A DNA stretch of 62,222 bases from Prevotella sp. (GTDB taxonomy: Bacteria; Bacteroidota; Bacteroidia; Bacteroidales; Bacteroidaceae): assembly GCA_017475005.1 (NCBI GenBank), contig JAFVGI010000008.1, positions 1-62,222 of the forward strand, read 5' to 3'. The stretch's first letter is position 1, and each line of letters begins with the position of its first letter. The notes below the pieces were generated by a model that saw only the letters and a program-made list of their open reading frames with translations, searched no databases and had not been told where the DNA came from. Below are positions 27,401 to 33,572 of this stretch, piece after piece. The position numbers and the translations under genes are program-made.

Positions 27401-27542
27401 CGCAATGAGTACCGGAGGCTTTAGGTTCCTTGCCAACCTTCACCAGCCAACCGCTATTAAAGTTATAGCGGTCGCCCGCAAAAGAGGCAATACTAACTAA
27501 CAAAAAAACTTTTATGATGAAAAAACTATATAATCTATACAT
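24417..27542 (-). CDS. Glycoside hydrolase family 2 enzyme with discoidin-like C-terminus
   Basis: Exported GH2 enzyme of 1041 aa; beta-galactosidase-like or related. Order: signal peptide (1-22), sugar-binding jellyroll (about 25-190), Ig-like domain (about 200-310), TIM barrel (about 320-600), further Ig-like/DUF4982-type domain (about 640-730), Big-type domain (about 740-860) and an F5/8 type C-like domain (about 880-1041). Candidate catalytic residues are the Glu in 'ILFYECGNN' and the Glu in 'PMWQMEYN'. The first differs from the usual 'GNE' motif. Residues around 640-655 (GSEELRVKSEES) are encoded by a heptamer array at 25627-25654. No SusC/D pair is adjacent. Confidence 0.82.
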   Translation of the reverse strand: MYRLYSFFIIKVFLLVSIASFAGDRYNFNSGWLVKVGKEPKASGTHCDDAVWQKVTLPYSFNQTEAFGKHIAELTDTVAWYRKHFILPENMRNAKKFFIEFEGVRFGARCFLNGKELGWGENGIMAFGFDLTPYIKRNGENILAVYVDNDWRYKEHINTWSEKYQKETRSGFQWNDKNFFCNYGGINKNVWLHVMQNDVYQTLPLYSNLKTTGVYIYATQHDVKGHTAVINAESEVKNESDTQKNVSYIVKVNERGGKQVASFSGESVTIEPGKTAICKASQKVSGLHFWSWGYGYLYDVTTQLMVDGKCIDEVTTTTGFRKTDFKDGMVYLNDRVLQLKGFAQRSTNEWPAVGISVPAWISDYSNRLVLGCNGNFFRWMHVTPMKQDIESFDRLGLIQAMPAGDAEKDVDDRRWEQRTEVMRDAIIYNRNNPSILFYECGNNQISEEHMAEMKQIRNQYDPNGGRAIGSRNMLDSKVAEYGGEMLYVNKSAGKPMWQMEYNRDEGIRRYWDEWSYPYHKEGEGPLYRGERAVAYNHNQDGLAVENVVRWNEYWIARPGQGKRVNSGGAKIIFSDSNTHARGEKNYRTSGDVDAMRIPKDSYFAHQVMWDGWVDTEKDHTYIVGHWNYGSEELRVKSEESAAKTPVVKPVYVVSTGDEVELFLNGKSLGKGKQSDTFLFTFENIQYQPGKLEAISRKGGKEVSRYAIETVGKPVALKMHWVEAPETFRADGSDIRIAEIEAVDKNGQRHPLAHDMVTFNVTGNGEYLGGISGVVSEEEKAMNAAAQPATEGEITSEGGHSKDTNGVLSKELMLEAGVIRVMVRSTTTAGNITLTAESNGYKTASLTATTTAVPVKDGFYVDAQGKAIEAAWQEELPADLSRGETPLTASYKQALKGVAIKSVEAGSAAADVANMYDDNEKSQWQSDGHLENAWVTFQLERPATIKQISVRLLDFRKNSYPLEITTADGTVIWTGYTPKGLGNVCLNIEKPVKSATYKIRMLGPATVKEAFGSMTELAAKKNVSTKAAKSNKLSIIEIEFNE
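25627..25654 (-). repeat. In-frame heptamer array inside the GH2 gene
   Basis: Four 7-base units of the form TCTTCAC/TCTTAAC on the plus strand, which are AGAGTGA-type units on the coding strand. The same unit family occurs at 52413-52440 and 32281-32301. Confidence 0.8.
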
Positions 27543-27553
27543 ACCGTTATGAT

Positions 27554-27580
27554 AGGTTTAAGAGTTTAAGTAGTTTAAGA
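27554..27580 (-). repeat. 9-base repeat array in the GH2 leader
   Basis: Three units: AGGTTTAAG, AGTTTAAGT, AGTTTAAGA. The same unit family is found inside the LytTR regulator gene at 41886-41939. Confidence 0.7.
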
Positions 27581-27596
27581 GTTCATGCGGCAGCCG

Positions 27597-27604
27597 CAAA
27601 AGTA
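27597..27604 (-). promoter_or_regulatory. Bacteroidetes -7 box for the GH2 gene
   Basis: CAAAAGTA on the plus strand is TACTTTTG on the minus strand, about 55 bases before the start at 27542. Confidence 0.6.
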
Positions 27605-27709
27605 ATCAAAAGAACCCAAATTACCAAATTATACTATGTTAATCTGAGTTAAAGTCATTTTCGGCCGATTACATAACTTAATCGCACTCTGACTTCGTCG
27701 AAGATACTC

Positions 27710-27783
27710 ACGCTCGAAAATACAAGCAAAAAGAAAAAGTTTCCCTTTTGTTTGGTATTTTGCTCACTTAATCGTATCTTTGC
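27710..27783 (+). repeat. CTCG-flanked hairpin element, copy 3, with promoter box
   Basis: CGCTCGAAAATACAAGCAAA pairs imperfectly with CTTTTGTTTGGTATTTTGCTC. It is followed by ATCG and the box TATCTTTG. Same plan as copies 1 and 2. Confidence 0.5.
27775..27782 (+). promoter_or_regulatory. Bacteroidetes -7 box
   Basis: TATCTTTG, 23 bases before the ATG at 27806. Confidence 0.65.
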
Positions 27784-27805
27784 AAACGGAAATAGAGAAT
27801 AGGAA

Positions 27806-28705
27806 ATGAAAGATAACATCACGTGGCAGGAGCTGATGGCATCGATGGATTCGGCAAAAGCGCATCCTACGGATACTGCATGGGACATATACTGGTACCT
27901 CAAAAACAACTACCAGGAATGTGGCTCGGAACAAACTCGTATGCTGCTGTTTGCATACACGAAGATTCCATTGGAGCGACCTTCCCTACTCCACTCATGC
28001 ATCTTACAGCTGGCGCTGAAGATTTCCGAGCAGTATGATGACTTTAACTTGCTCAACTTCATTCGCATCTGGGGATATAATCAGTTCCTGCGTCCTGAGG
28101 ATAAAGAAGGGCGCACCACAGAGGACGGGAAATACTTCATCTCCTTAGAAGACAGGACTGAACGCACCGTAAGGGAATACCTAAATCGTCATCCCGAACA
28201 CTGTCCTTTAAAGAGAGACCCAGAACTTCCAATGATACTGCCGCCCATTATAGGATATGTGAACAGCTATGACGCCAAGAACGACTTCTTCCATATCTTC
28301 GACAACGCCTCACGACACTTTGTTGCCAAGAGTCCCAAAGTCCTTCCCCTCATAGGCGAATATGTATGGTTCACACCTATCATCCCTGCCAACAGTCGTT
28401 TCAAGTCGGCCGTGATAATAAAGCAGGAAGAGCATATTGCCGGTCGTGAGACCTTTGGCACCCTCGATGCCGTCTATCAACAAACTGACACCGAGAAAAA
28501 GACTTTCCGCTACAAGATAACGAGTCCCCTACCCGATGCTGACGGAGGCACCATGGTGGCAGAGGGAAATGCGAGTCTCAAGCTGCTCAACTGTCCAAAG
28601 GGAAAGTATCCAGAAGAAGGTACACATCTGAAGCTGGTCGTATTCCTCGTCAGAGGCAGCGACGGCACAAAGTATAACCATGTAGCAGAAGCGGTCCTTA
28701 ATTAA
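27806..28705 (+). CDS. Conserved-looking protein of unknown function
   Basis: 299 aa, no signal peptide. I do not recognise it. Residues 1-115 are helical and TPR-like, in the style 'TAWDIYWYLKNNYQECG' and 'LQLALKISEQYDDFNLLNF'. Residues 130-215 are beta-rich with a possible OB-like or SH3-like fold ('IIGYVNSYDAKNDFFHIFD', 'YVWFTPIIP'). The C-terminus is beta-rich again. It has its own promoter with a CTCG hairpin element, and no operon partner. Confidence 0.65.
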   Translation: MKDNITWQELMASMDSAKAHPTDTAWDIYWYLKNNYQECGSEQTRMLLFAYTKIPLERPSLLHSCILQLALKISEQYDDFNLLNFIRIWGYNQFLRPEDKEGRTTEDGKYFISLEDRTERTVREYLNRHPEHCPLKRDPELPMILPPIIGYVNSYDAKNDFFHIFDNASRHFVAKSPKVLPLIGEYVWFTPIIPANSRFKSAVIIKQEEHIAGRETFGTLDAVYQQTDTEKKTFRYKITSPLPDADGGTMVAEGNASLKLLNCPKGKYPEEGTHLKLVVFLVRGSDGTKYNHVAEAVLN

Positions 28706-28915
28706 TAATGCATAATTAAGAATTATGAGGTAGGAGGTACGATGAGTCGCTGACGCGAGTACTAAGTATAAAGTACGAAGTCACTTCAACCTTTCAACAT
28801 CAAACATCCAACTCGGCGGATGCCGACACATCTTAATTCAAAATTCTTACACCTAAAGGTATAAGCGACAAAGCCGATTACATAATGCATAATTATCAGG
28901 TTTCAAGTTTCAAAG
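28706..28915. repeat. Intergenic zone of several short tandem arrays
   Basis: Between the unknown gene and the Fur gene. It holds AATAATGCATAATTAAG-type sequence at both ends, AGTACTA/AGTATAA/AGTACGA heptamers at about 28757-28780, and TTTCAAC/ATCAAAC/ATCCAAC heptamers at about 28792-28812. No promoter box for the Fur gene is clear. Confidence 0.55.
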
Positions 28916-29380
28916 ATGAATAAGATATACGAAGATATTCTAAACAATGCGGAGATTAGGATTACCGCTAATCGTCTGCTGATTCTAAAAACTATCCACG
29001 AAGACATTCACGGCGTTTTCTCTCTCCTTGATGTTGAGAGTAAGATGCCTACGATGGATTCGTCCTCCATCTTCCGGACACTGACACTATTTGCGGAGAA
29101 ACAACTACTGCATCTAATCGATGACGGTTCGGGAATGCAGAAATACTGCGTTTGCCACTGCCTGCATGATGATGACGACACTCATCACGGAAACCACCAT
29201 AAACATCAGGGCCACGTACACCTCACATGCATCAAGTGTCACGAGACGATATGCCTTGAGGACGTTCCCATACCGCTTGTCCCCATACCAGAGGGGTATG
29301 ATATCCTCGAATCGGAATATGTCATCAAAGGCATCTGCCCGAAATGCCAGAAGATGCAAGAAGTAAGATGTAAGATATAA
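28916..29380 (+). CDS. Fur-family metal- or peroxide-responsive regulator with His-rich insert
   Basis: 154 aa. Winged helix at about residues 10-80 ('SSIFRTLTLFAEKQLLHLI'), then a dimerisation domain with the structural zinc cysteines in CIKC and CPKC. Between them is an unusual Asp/His-rich loop (DDDDTHHGNHHKHQGHVH). This could fit a Zur- or Fur-type sensor; the neighbouring ZIP transporter and ferritin-like genes are compatible with either. The final residues (KMQEVRCKI) and the stop codon are encoded by a heptamer array, so the C-terminal tail is probably not conserved. Confidence 0.85.
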   Translation: MNKIYEDILNNAEIRITANRLLILKTIHEDIHGVFSLLDVESKMPTMDSSSIFRTLTLFAEKQLLHLIDDGSGMQKYCVCHCLHDDDDTHHGNHHKHQGHVHLTCIKCHETICLEDVPIPLVPIPEGYDILESEYVIKGICPKCQKMQEVRCKI

Positions 29381-29413
29381 GATGTAAGATGTAAGAGGTA
29401 AGATGTGAGAGGG
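29351..29413 (+). repeat. Heptamer array forming the 3' end of the Fur gene
   Basis: Nine consecutive units of the type AAGATGT (AAGATGC, AAGAAGT, AAGATGT, AAGATAT, AAGATGT, AAGATGT, AAGAGGT, AAGATGT, GAGAGGG). The stop TAA falls inside the fourth-fifth units. Confidence 0.88.
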
Positions 29414-29452
29414 ACTCCGAGCTTGCTCGCCTGAGCCCCCACGGAGCGCAAG

Positions 29453-29570
29453 AAGAGGTGAGAGGTAAAAAAACAAAATAAAAAAACTTTTAAACAGAAA
29501 AACTATGAAGAAATTACTGACTATCTGCCTGTTGGCTATTGCAAGTGTGCTGAATGTATCGGCGCAGGGT
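29453..29570 (+). repeat. Duplicated leader and signal-peptide module, copy A
   Basis: Two AAGAGGT-type heptamers, an A-rich leader and the first 22 codons of the exported glutathione peroxidase. From 29470 through the first five codons it is identical for 46 bases to 39377-39422. The signal peptides match at 19 of 22 residues. Confidence 0.88.
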
Positions 29571-30116
29571 ATCTATGATTTCAAGGTAAAGAACGACTTA
29601 GGCCAGGAGGTGTCACTCTCTGACTACAAGGGCAAGGTATTGCTCATTGTGAACACCGCAACACGCTGTGGATTTACACCACAGTACAAGGAGTTGGAAG
29701 CTCTGTATGAAAAGTACCGCAGCGAGGGTCTGGAGATTCTGGACTTCCCCTGCAACCAGTTCGGGCAGCAGGCTCCTGGCACCATTCAGGAGATTCACCA
29801 GTTCTGCACGGCGAACTTCGACATCCAGTTTCCTCAATTTGACAAGATTGATGTAAACGGCGAGAATGCCCATCCGCTCTATGTATGGCTGAAGTCACAA
29901 AAAGGCTTTGGCGGCTTTGATGTCAACGACAAACGCGGAAAGATGATGGACGATATGCTTCGCAAAAAAGACGCCGACTACGACAAGAAGAGCGACATTA
30001 AGTGGAACTTCACCAAGTTCCTCATATCACGTGACGGACGCGTATTGAAACGCTACGAGCCTACGGACAAGATGTCTGACATAGAGAACGACATCAGTCT
30101 CGCAATGCCTCAATAA
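29505..30116 (+). CDS. Exported glutathione peroxidase-family protein
   Basis: Thiol peroxidase of the GPx family, 203 aa, with a signal peptide (MKKLLTICLLAIASVLNVSA) that places it in the periplasm. The peroxidatic Cys is in 'NTATRCGFTPQY'; Gln/Asn/Trp partners are in 'FPCNQFG' and 'IKWNFTKFL'. It contains cysteine, not selenocysteine. A second, cytoplasmic GPx lies at 32925, and the two clearly share ancestry. Its leader and signal peptide are nearly copied in the nitroreductase gene at 39412. Confidence 0.9.
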   Translation: MKKLLTICLLAIASVLNVSAQGIYDFKVKNDLGQEVSLSDYKGKVLLIVNTATRCGFTPQYKELEALYEKYRSEGLEILDFPCNQFGQQAPGTIQEIHQFCTANFDIQFPQFDKIDVNGENAHPLYVWLKSQKGFGGFDVNDKRGKMMDDMLRKKDADYDKKSDIKWNFTKFLISRDGRVLKRYEPTDKMSDIENDISLAMPQ

Positions 30117-30134
30117 TTTTTCGGCAATATAACG

Positions 30135-30929
30135 ATGAAATGGACTGTTTTATCAGATAATCGCACTAATAATGCCCTGTTGGAGACGGAGCATGGCTTG
30201 TCTATCCTATTAGAGACGGACAAGCACCGCATCCTGCTCGATACGGGATCCAGCGATATGTTTATCCGCAATGCTAAGCGCTTAGGCATTGACCTCAGCA
30301 CGGTGGATTATGTGTTTATCTCTCACGGGCATAGCGACCATGCAGGTGGACTTAGGCATTTTATGAAAATTAATGATAAAGCCAAGGTTATTGTTTCGCC
30401 TGACGCTATGAGTGGTAAGTATTTTTCCCAACGAGGGAATCTTCACAGTATTACTGCGGAGTGGCCACAAGGGGAAGAAGAGAGGATTATCCTGATAGAC
30501 CATACACAAGAGGTTGCAGACGATATTCACGTTATCGCCCATATCCCACAGAAACATCCAATGCCCAAAGGGAACACACATTTATTTGTAGAGAATGGTG
30601 AGGGTAACTATGTGAACGATGATTTCCGTCACGAGCTGGCCCTGTATGTCGATGGCCTGCTGTTTACGGGCTGTGCCCATAGCGGTTTGGAGAACATTCT
30701 GGCTGCCTGCCCGTGTCCTGTCCATACCGTTGTAGGAGGTTTTCATCTGCTCGATGGTCACGAGACAGAAGAAGAGCTGGCGGCTTTAGCTCAAAGACTT
30801 AAAGCAAAATATCCCGAAACCCACTTCTACACCAGCCATTGTACGGGTGACAGCGTTTATGAGGTAATGAAAAGCGTAATGGGCGACCAGCTACAGTCCT
30901 TCAGCTGTGGCACAGTGACAGAAATCTAA
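30135..30929 (+). CDS. MBL-fold metallohydrolase
   Basis: 264 aa, cytoplasmic. The metal motif HxHxDH is intact ('ISHGHSDHAGG', about residues 58-68), with later ligands in 'GCAHSGLENI' and 'GGFHLLDGH'. The overall pattern, with MKWTVLSDN at the start, matches the group related to the ribofuranosylaminobenzene phosphate synthase family, whose bacterial substrates are uncertain. 18 bases after the exported GPx and probably co-transcribed. Confidence 0.82.
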   Translation: MKWTVLSDNRTNNALLETEHGLSILLETDKHRILLDTGSSDMFIRNAKRLGIDLSTVDYVFISHGHSDHAGGLRHFMKINDKAKVIVSPDAMSGKYFSQRGNLHSITAEWPQGEEERIILIDHTQEVADDIHVIAHIPQKHPMPKGNTHLFVENGEGNYVNDDFRHELALYVDGLLFTGCAHSGLENILAACPCPVHTVVGGFHLLDGHETEEELAALAQRLKAKYPETHFYTSHCTGDSVYEVMKSVMGDQLQSFSCGTVTEI

Positions 30930-31026
30930 AGATTAGTAATACTGCCCACATTGGCGGTTTACAAATACACGAAAGAATAAGGCTCACTTGCATAACGCTG
31001 TGTTTCGAGTTTCAAGCCCCATTTTT

Positions 31027-31287
31027 CTCACACTGATTTCACTGATTTCACAGATATTTATAGAACATCGAAAAATACGAAACATCTAAAGTCTAAGGAA
31101 TCAAGGAACTTACTACTCTGAATGACTATACACAGCAAGTCTTGACTGCGGTAAGGGTAATAGCAGGACTGTCACTCTGAAAATATATTTTCAAGATGAC
31201 CGTTATGCTATTTCCCTGCGGCATGGTGCATTGCACTATGCCTTAGTCATTCAGAATAATCTGTGTTATCCGTGCCATCCGTGTGAG
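31027..31287. repeat. Nested inverted repeats, MITE-like or structured element
   Basis: This fills most of a 440-base gene-free stretch. An outer pair of 29-base arms (31027-31055 and 31259-31287, pattern ATCTGTGnnATCnGTGnnATC) is inverted with about 23 matches. Inside, 31118-31254 is a 137-base imperfect palindrome with perfect 11-base ends (CTGAATGACTA / TAGTCATTCAG) and a GAAAATATATTTTC centre. A sub-hairpin lies at about 31220-31242 (GGCATGGTGCA / TGCACTATGCC). No coding capacity. Confidence 0.65.
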
Positions 31288-31373
31288 GCTTTTATTCCGT
31301 GTCTTTATATGTTCCCTTATTCCTTAAATAAAGGATAAAATCAAACACAGAATAAACTAGGGATTGCAAACAG

Positions 31374-32252
31374 TCATCCCTTTCTGTATTCCCTTGGTGT
31401 CATGCCTTTCATTCTGAGAAAGAACTTGCTGAAGGATGGGGTGTCGGCAAAGTGGAGATGGTCGGCAATCTGGGTGATGCTCAGTTTGGAAGTTTGCAAC
31501 AAGAAGGTTGCTTCCATGAGAAGCATCTGATTGATATAGTCGATGACAGTGCGCCCTGCGACCTGACGGACCACTCGAGAGAGATAGACGGGAGAGATAT
31601 GGAGTTGGTCGGCATAGAACGGGATGTCGTGATGTTCGGCAAAGTGAGTGGGCAGCAGGCGAATAAAGCCGATGAATATCTCCTCCACACGTTGCGGAGT
31701 CTGTCGATGTACGATGGCACTATTTTGGGCATTCTGCAGGTCAAGCAGGAATATGGAATAGAGCATCCGCAATACCTCACCTTTATATATATGGTCAGAA
31801 TGAAGATAGCTGATGATTTCGCGCATTTTCACAATCAGATGCTGGGCGGCATCTGCGGCCAGTGTCTGTTTCGGCTCATGCAGCTGCACGATGGGCAGGT
31901 AGGCCAGATGTACGAGGTCGCGGATGGATGGTGCCTCGATGGTGACATGCTCATCGGCCATCAGGCAATAGCCGTGAAAATCGTCAGAGGTGGCGATAAC
32001 GGTGACAGGAAGGCCTGGCGAATAGGTGTACAGGTCGTTGGGATAAAATGTCAGCTCTCTCCCGTTATAACGAATCGTCATCCACCCTTTGTCTACCAGC
32101 GTAAAGGCAAAGCAGGAAAGAAATCCCTGCGTCTCATTGGTACGAAAGGCAGTCACCGCATTTGTTTCTATGCAGTACATCCCATCATCCCAGCCTTTTT
32201 CGGGCAGCCTGTCGCCAACAAATATGGGTAAAGCTTCATTCAGTGTGTACAT
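31374..32252 (-). CDS. AraC-family transcriptional regulator
   Basis: 292 aa. The N-terminal half is a cupin-like sensor domain. The C-terminal 100 residues hold two helix-turn-helix units ('FYADQLHISPVYLSRVVRQ' and 'ITQIADHLHFADTPSFSKF') with the family ending 'MTPREYRKG'. A TACTTTTG box stands 8 bases before the ATG, giving a nearly leaderless transcript; an in-frame ATG at 32180 is an alternative start. It is divergent from the ferritin-like gene, which it may regulate. Confidence 0.9.
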   Translation of the reverse strand: MYTLNEALPIFVGDRLPEKGWDDGMYCIETNAVTAFRTNETQGFLSCFAFTLVDKGWMTIRYNGRELTFYPNDLYTYSPGLPVTVIATSDDFHGYCLMADEHVTIEAPSIRDLVHLAYLPIVQLHEPKQTLAADAAQHLIVKMREIISYLHSDHIYKGEVLRMLYSIFLLDLQNAQNSAIVHRQTPQRVEEIFIGFIRLLPTHFAEHHDIPFYADQLHISPVYLSRVVRQVAGRTVIDYINQMLLMEATFLLQTSKLSITQIADHLHFADTPSFSKFFLRMKGMTPREYRKG

Positions 32253-32260
32253 ATCGGGGG

Positions 32261-32268
32261 CAAAAGTA
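32261..32268 (-). promoter_or_regulatory. Bacteroidetes -7 box immediately before the AraC gene
   Basis: CAAAAGTA on the plus strand is TACTTTTG on the minus strand, ending 8 bases from the start at 32252. Confidence 0.55.
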
Positions 32269-32280
32269 CAAAAAAAAATG

Positions 32281-32301
32281 AAAAGAGAAAAGTGAAAAGT
32301 G
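32281..32301. repeat. Short AAAAGTG heptamer array
   Basis: Units AAAAGAG, AAAAGTG, AAAAGTG between the divergent AraC and ferritin-like genes. Same family as 52413-52440. Confidence 0.6.
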
Positions 32302-32367
32302 AAAAAATTGTATCGTTTCAGACAATTTTTGTATTGTTTCAGATTTGGTCACATGCAAAAAACTCCG

Positions 32368-32375
32368 TAATTTTG
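32368..32375 (+). promoter_or_regulatory. Bacteroidetes -7 box for the ferritin-like gene
   Basis: TAATTTTG followed by CAA; leader of about 70 bases to 32450. Confidence 0.6.
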
Positions 32376-32449
32376 CAACCGAAATAACATTCAACCGCGA
32401 AATAGCAAACAAATAACTAAATCGTTTAACAATTAAAACAAAATGTATT

Positions 32450-32905
32450 ATGGACAAGCAGAAATCTATTGAAGCATTACAGTTTTTCGTAACTCATCTG
32501 GCAGAAGGTGCTATGGTTCACAAGCAGCAGGGCATGATTTTCAATGCTCAGGGCTTCACAAAGCTCGGTCAGAAGTATGTTGACCACTTTAACGAGGAGA
32601 TGGGCTGGGTAGAGAAGTTTACAGAGCGTATACTCGACCTTGGTGGAGACGTTAAGTTCGAAGGCATGAAGAGCCGCGACTTTATCTGCGACCCTATCGA
32701 GTATGTAAAGGCTGACCTTGCTATTCAGGAGCCAGGCGTTGAACTGCTGATGAAGTGTATGGAGAGCGTTAAGGACGATCCTTCAACCTACGACATCCTC
32801 AAGGACTATCTGAAGGACGAAGAGGAGGATCTGTACTGGAGCCAGGGCGCAATGGAACTTATCGAGAAGATTGGCGCACAGAACTGGCTGATAACACAGT
32901 TATAA
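32450..32905 (+). CDS. Ferritin-like (bacterioferritin/Dps-like) protein
   Basis: 151 aa, four-helix bundle of the ferritin superfamily. Carboxylate and histidine positions suited to a di-iron centre are visible: 'HLAEGAMVHKQQG', 'HFNEEMGWVEKF', 'AIQEPGVELLMKC' and 'DEEEDLYWSQG'. Likely stores iron or detoxifies peroxide in the cytoplasm. It is followed 19 bases later by a glutathione peroxidase gene, supporting an oxidative-stress unit. It might equal the Dps-like protein type known in Bacteroides; I cannot confirm this by eye. Confidence 0.72.
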   Translation: MDKQKSIEALQFFVTHLAEGAMVHKQQGMIFNAQGFTKLGQKYVDHFNEEMGWVEKFTERILDLGGDVKFEGMKSRDFICDPIEYVKADLAIQEPGVELLMKCMESVKDDPSTYDILKDYLKDEEEDLYWSQGAMELIEKIGAQNWLITQL

Positions 32906-32924
32906 TTCCTAAAACATTACTATT

Positions 32925-33485
32925 ATGGCAAGTATATTCGATTTCAAAGCCCTTACCAGCAAAGGTAAGGAACTTGATTTCTCGGAGTTCAAGGGTAAGG
33001 TGCTGCTGATTGTCAACACTGCTAGCAAGTGTGGTTTTACACCTCAGTTCGCTGGTCTTGAGGAACTGAACCAGAAGTACAAGGACAAAGGTCTGGTCAT
33101 CATCGGCTTCCCCTGCAATCAGTTCAAGGAGCAAGACCCAGGCTCTGACAGACAGATAGCAGAATTCTGCCAGCTGAACTACGGCGTGACATTCCAGATA
33201 ATGAAGAAGACGGATGTTAACGGTCCTGCGGCAGAACCTATCTTCGAGTATCTGAAGACTCAGGCTCCGACAGAGGAATACAGCGGCCTGAAGGCTAAAG
33301 CAGCCAAGGCACTCTTCAAGGCTATCAGCAAGAGTGTGGAGAAGGACAGCGACATAAAGTGGAACTTCACCAAATTCCTGATTTCCAAGGATGGCGAAAC
33401 CATCAAACGCTATGCTCCCACCACAGAGCCGAAGGACTTTGAAAAGGACATAGAGGCAATGCTGTTTTCAAACCTCAACGCATAA
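32925..33485 (+). CDS. Cytoplasmic glutathione peroxidase-family protein
   Basis: 186 aa, no signal peptide. The catalytic Cys lies in 'NTASKCGFTPQF', with 'FPCNQFKEQ' and 'IKWNFTKFLISKDG'. It shares these blocks with the exported enzyme at 29505. Probably reduces peroxides with thioredoxin, as in other bacteria. Co-transcribed with the ferritin-like gene. Confidence 0.9.
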   Translation: MASIFDFKALTSKGKELDFSEFKGKVLLIVNTASKCGFTPQFAGLEELNQKYKDKGLVIIGFPCNQFKEQDPGSDRQIAEFCQLNYGVTFQIMKKTDVNGPAAEPIFEYLKTQAPTEEYSGLKAKAAKALFKAISKSVEKDSDIKWNFTKFLISKDGETIKRYAPTTEPKDFEKDIEAMLFSNLNA

Positions 33486-33572
33486 AATACTTCTTGTTCA
33501 TGGGACGGTGTAGCCGGAGTGACTGTTCTACGGATTCAGACACCACGCAAAGCCGTCCTTTCATTTTCAATA

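Noticed and set aside
31118-31254. Complete insertion sequence
   Set aside because: Inverted ends are present, but there is no transposase frame and no clear target duplication, so it can at most be a non-autonomous element.
31452-32231. 259-aa open frame on the plus strand opposite the AraC gene
   Set aside because: The minus-strand frame contains full AraC helix-turn-helix motifs, so the plus-strand frame is its shadow.
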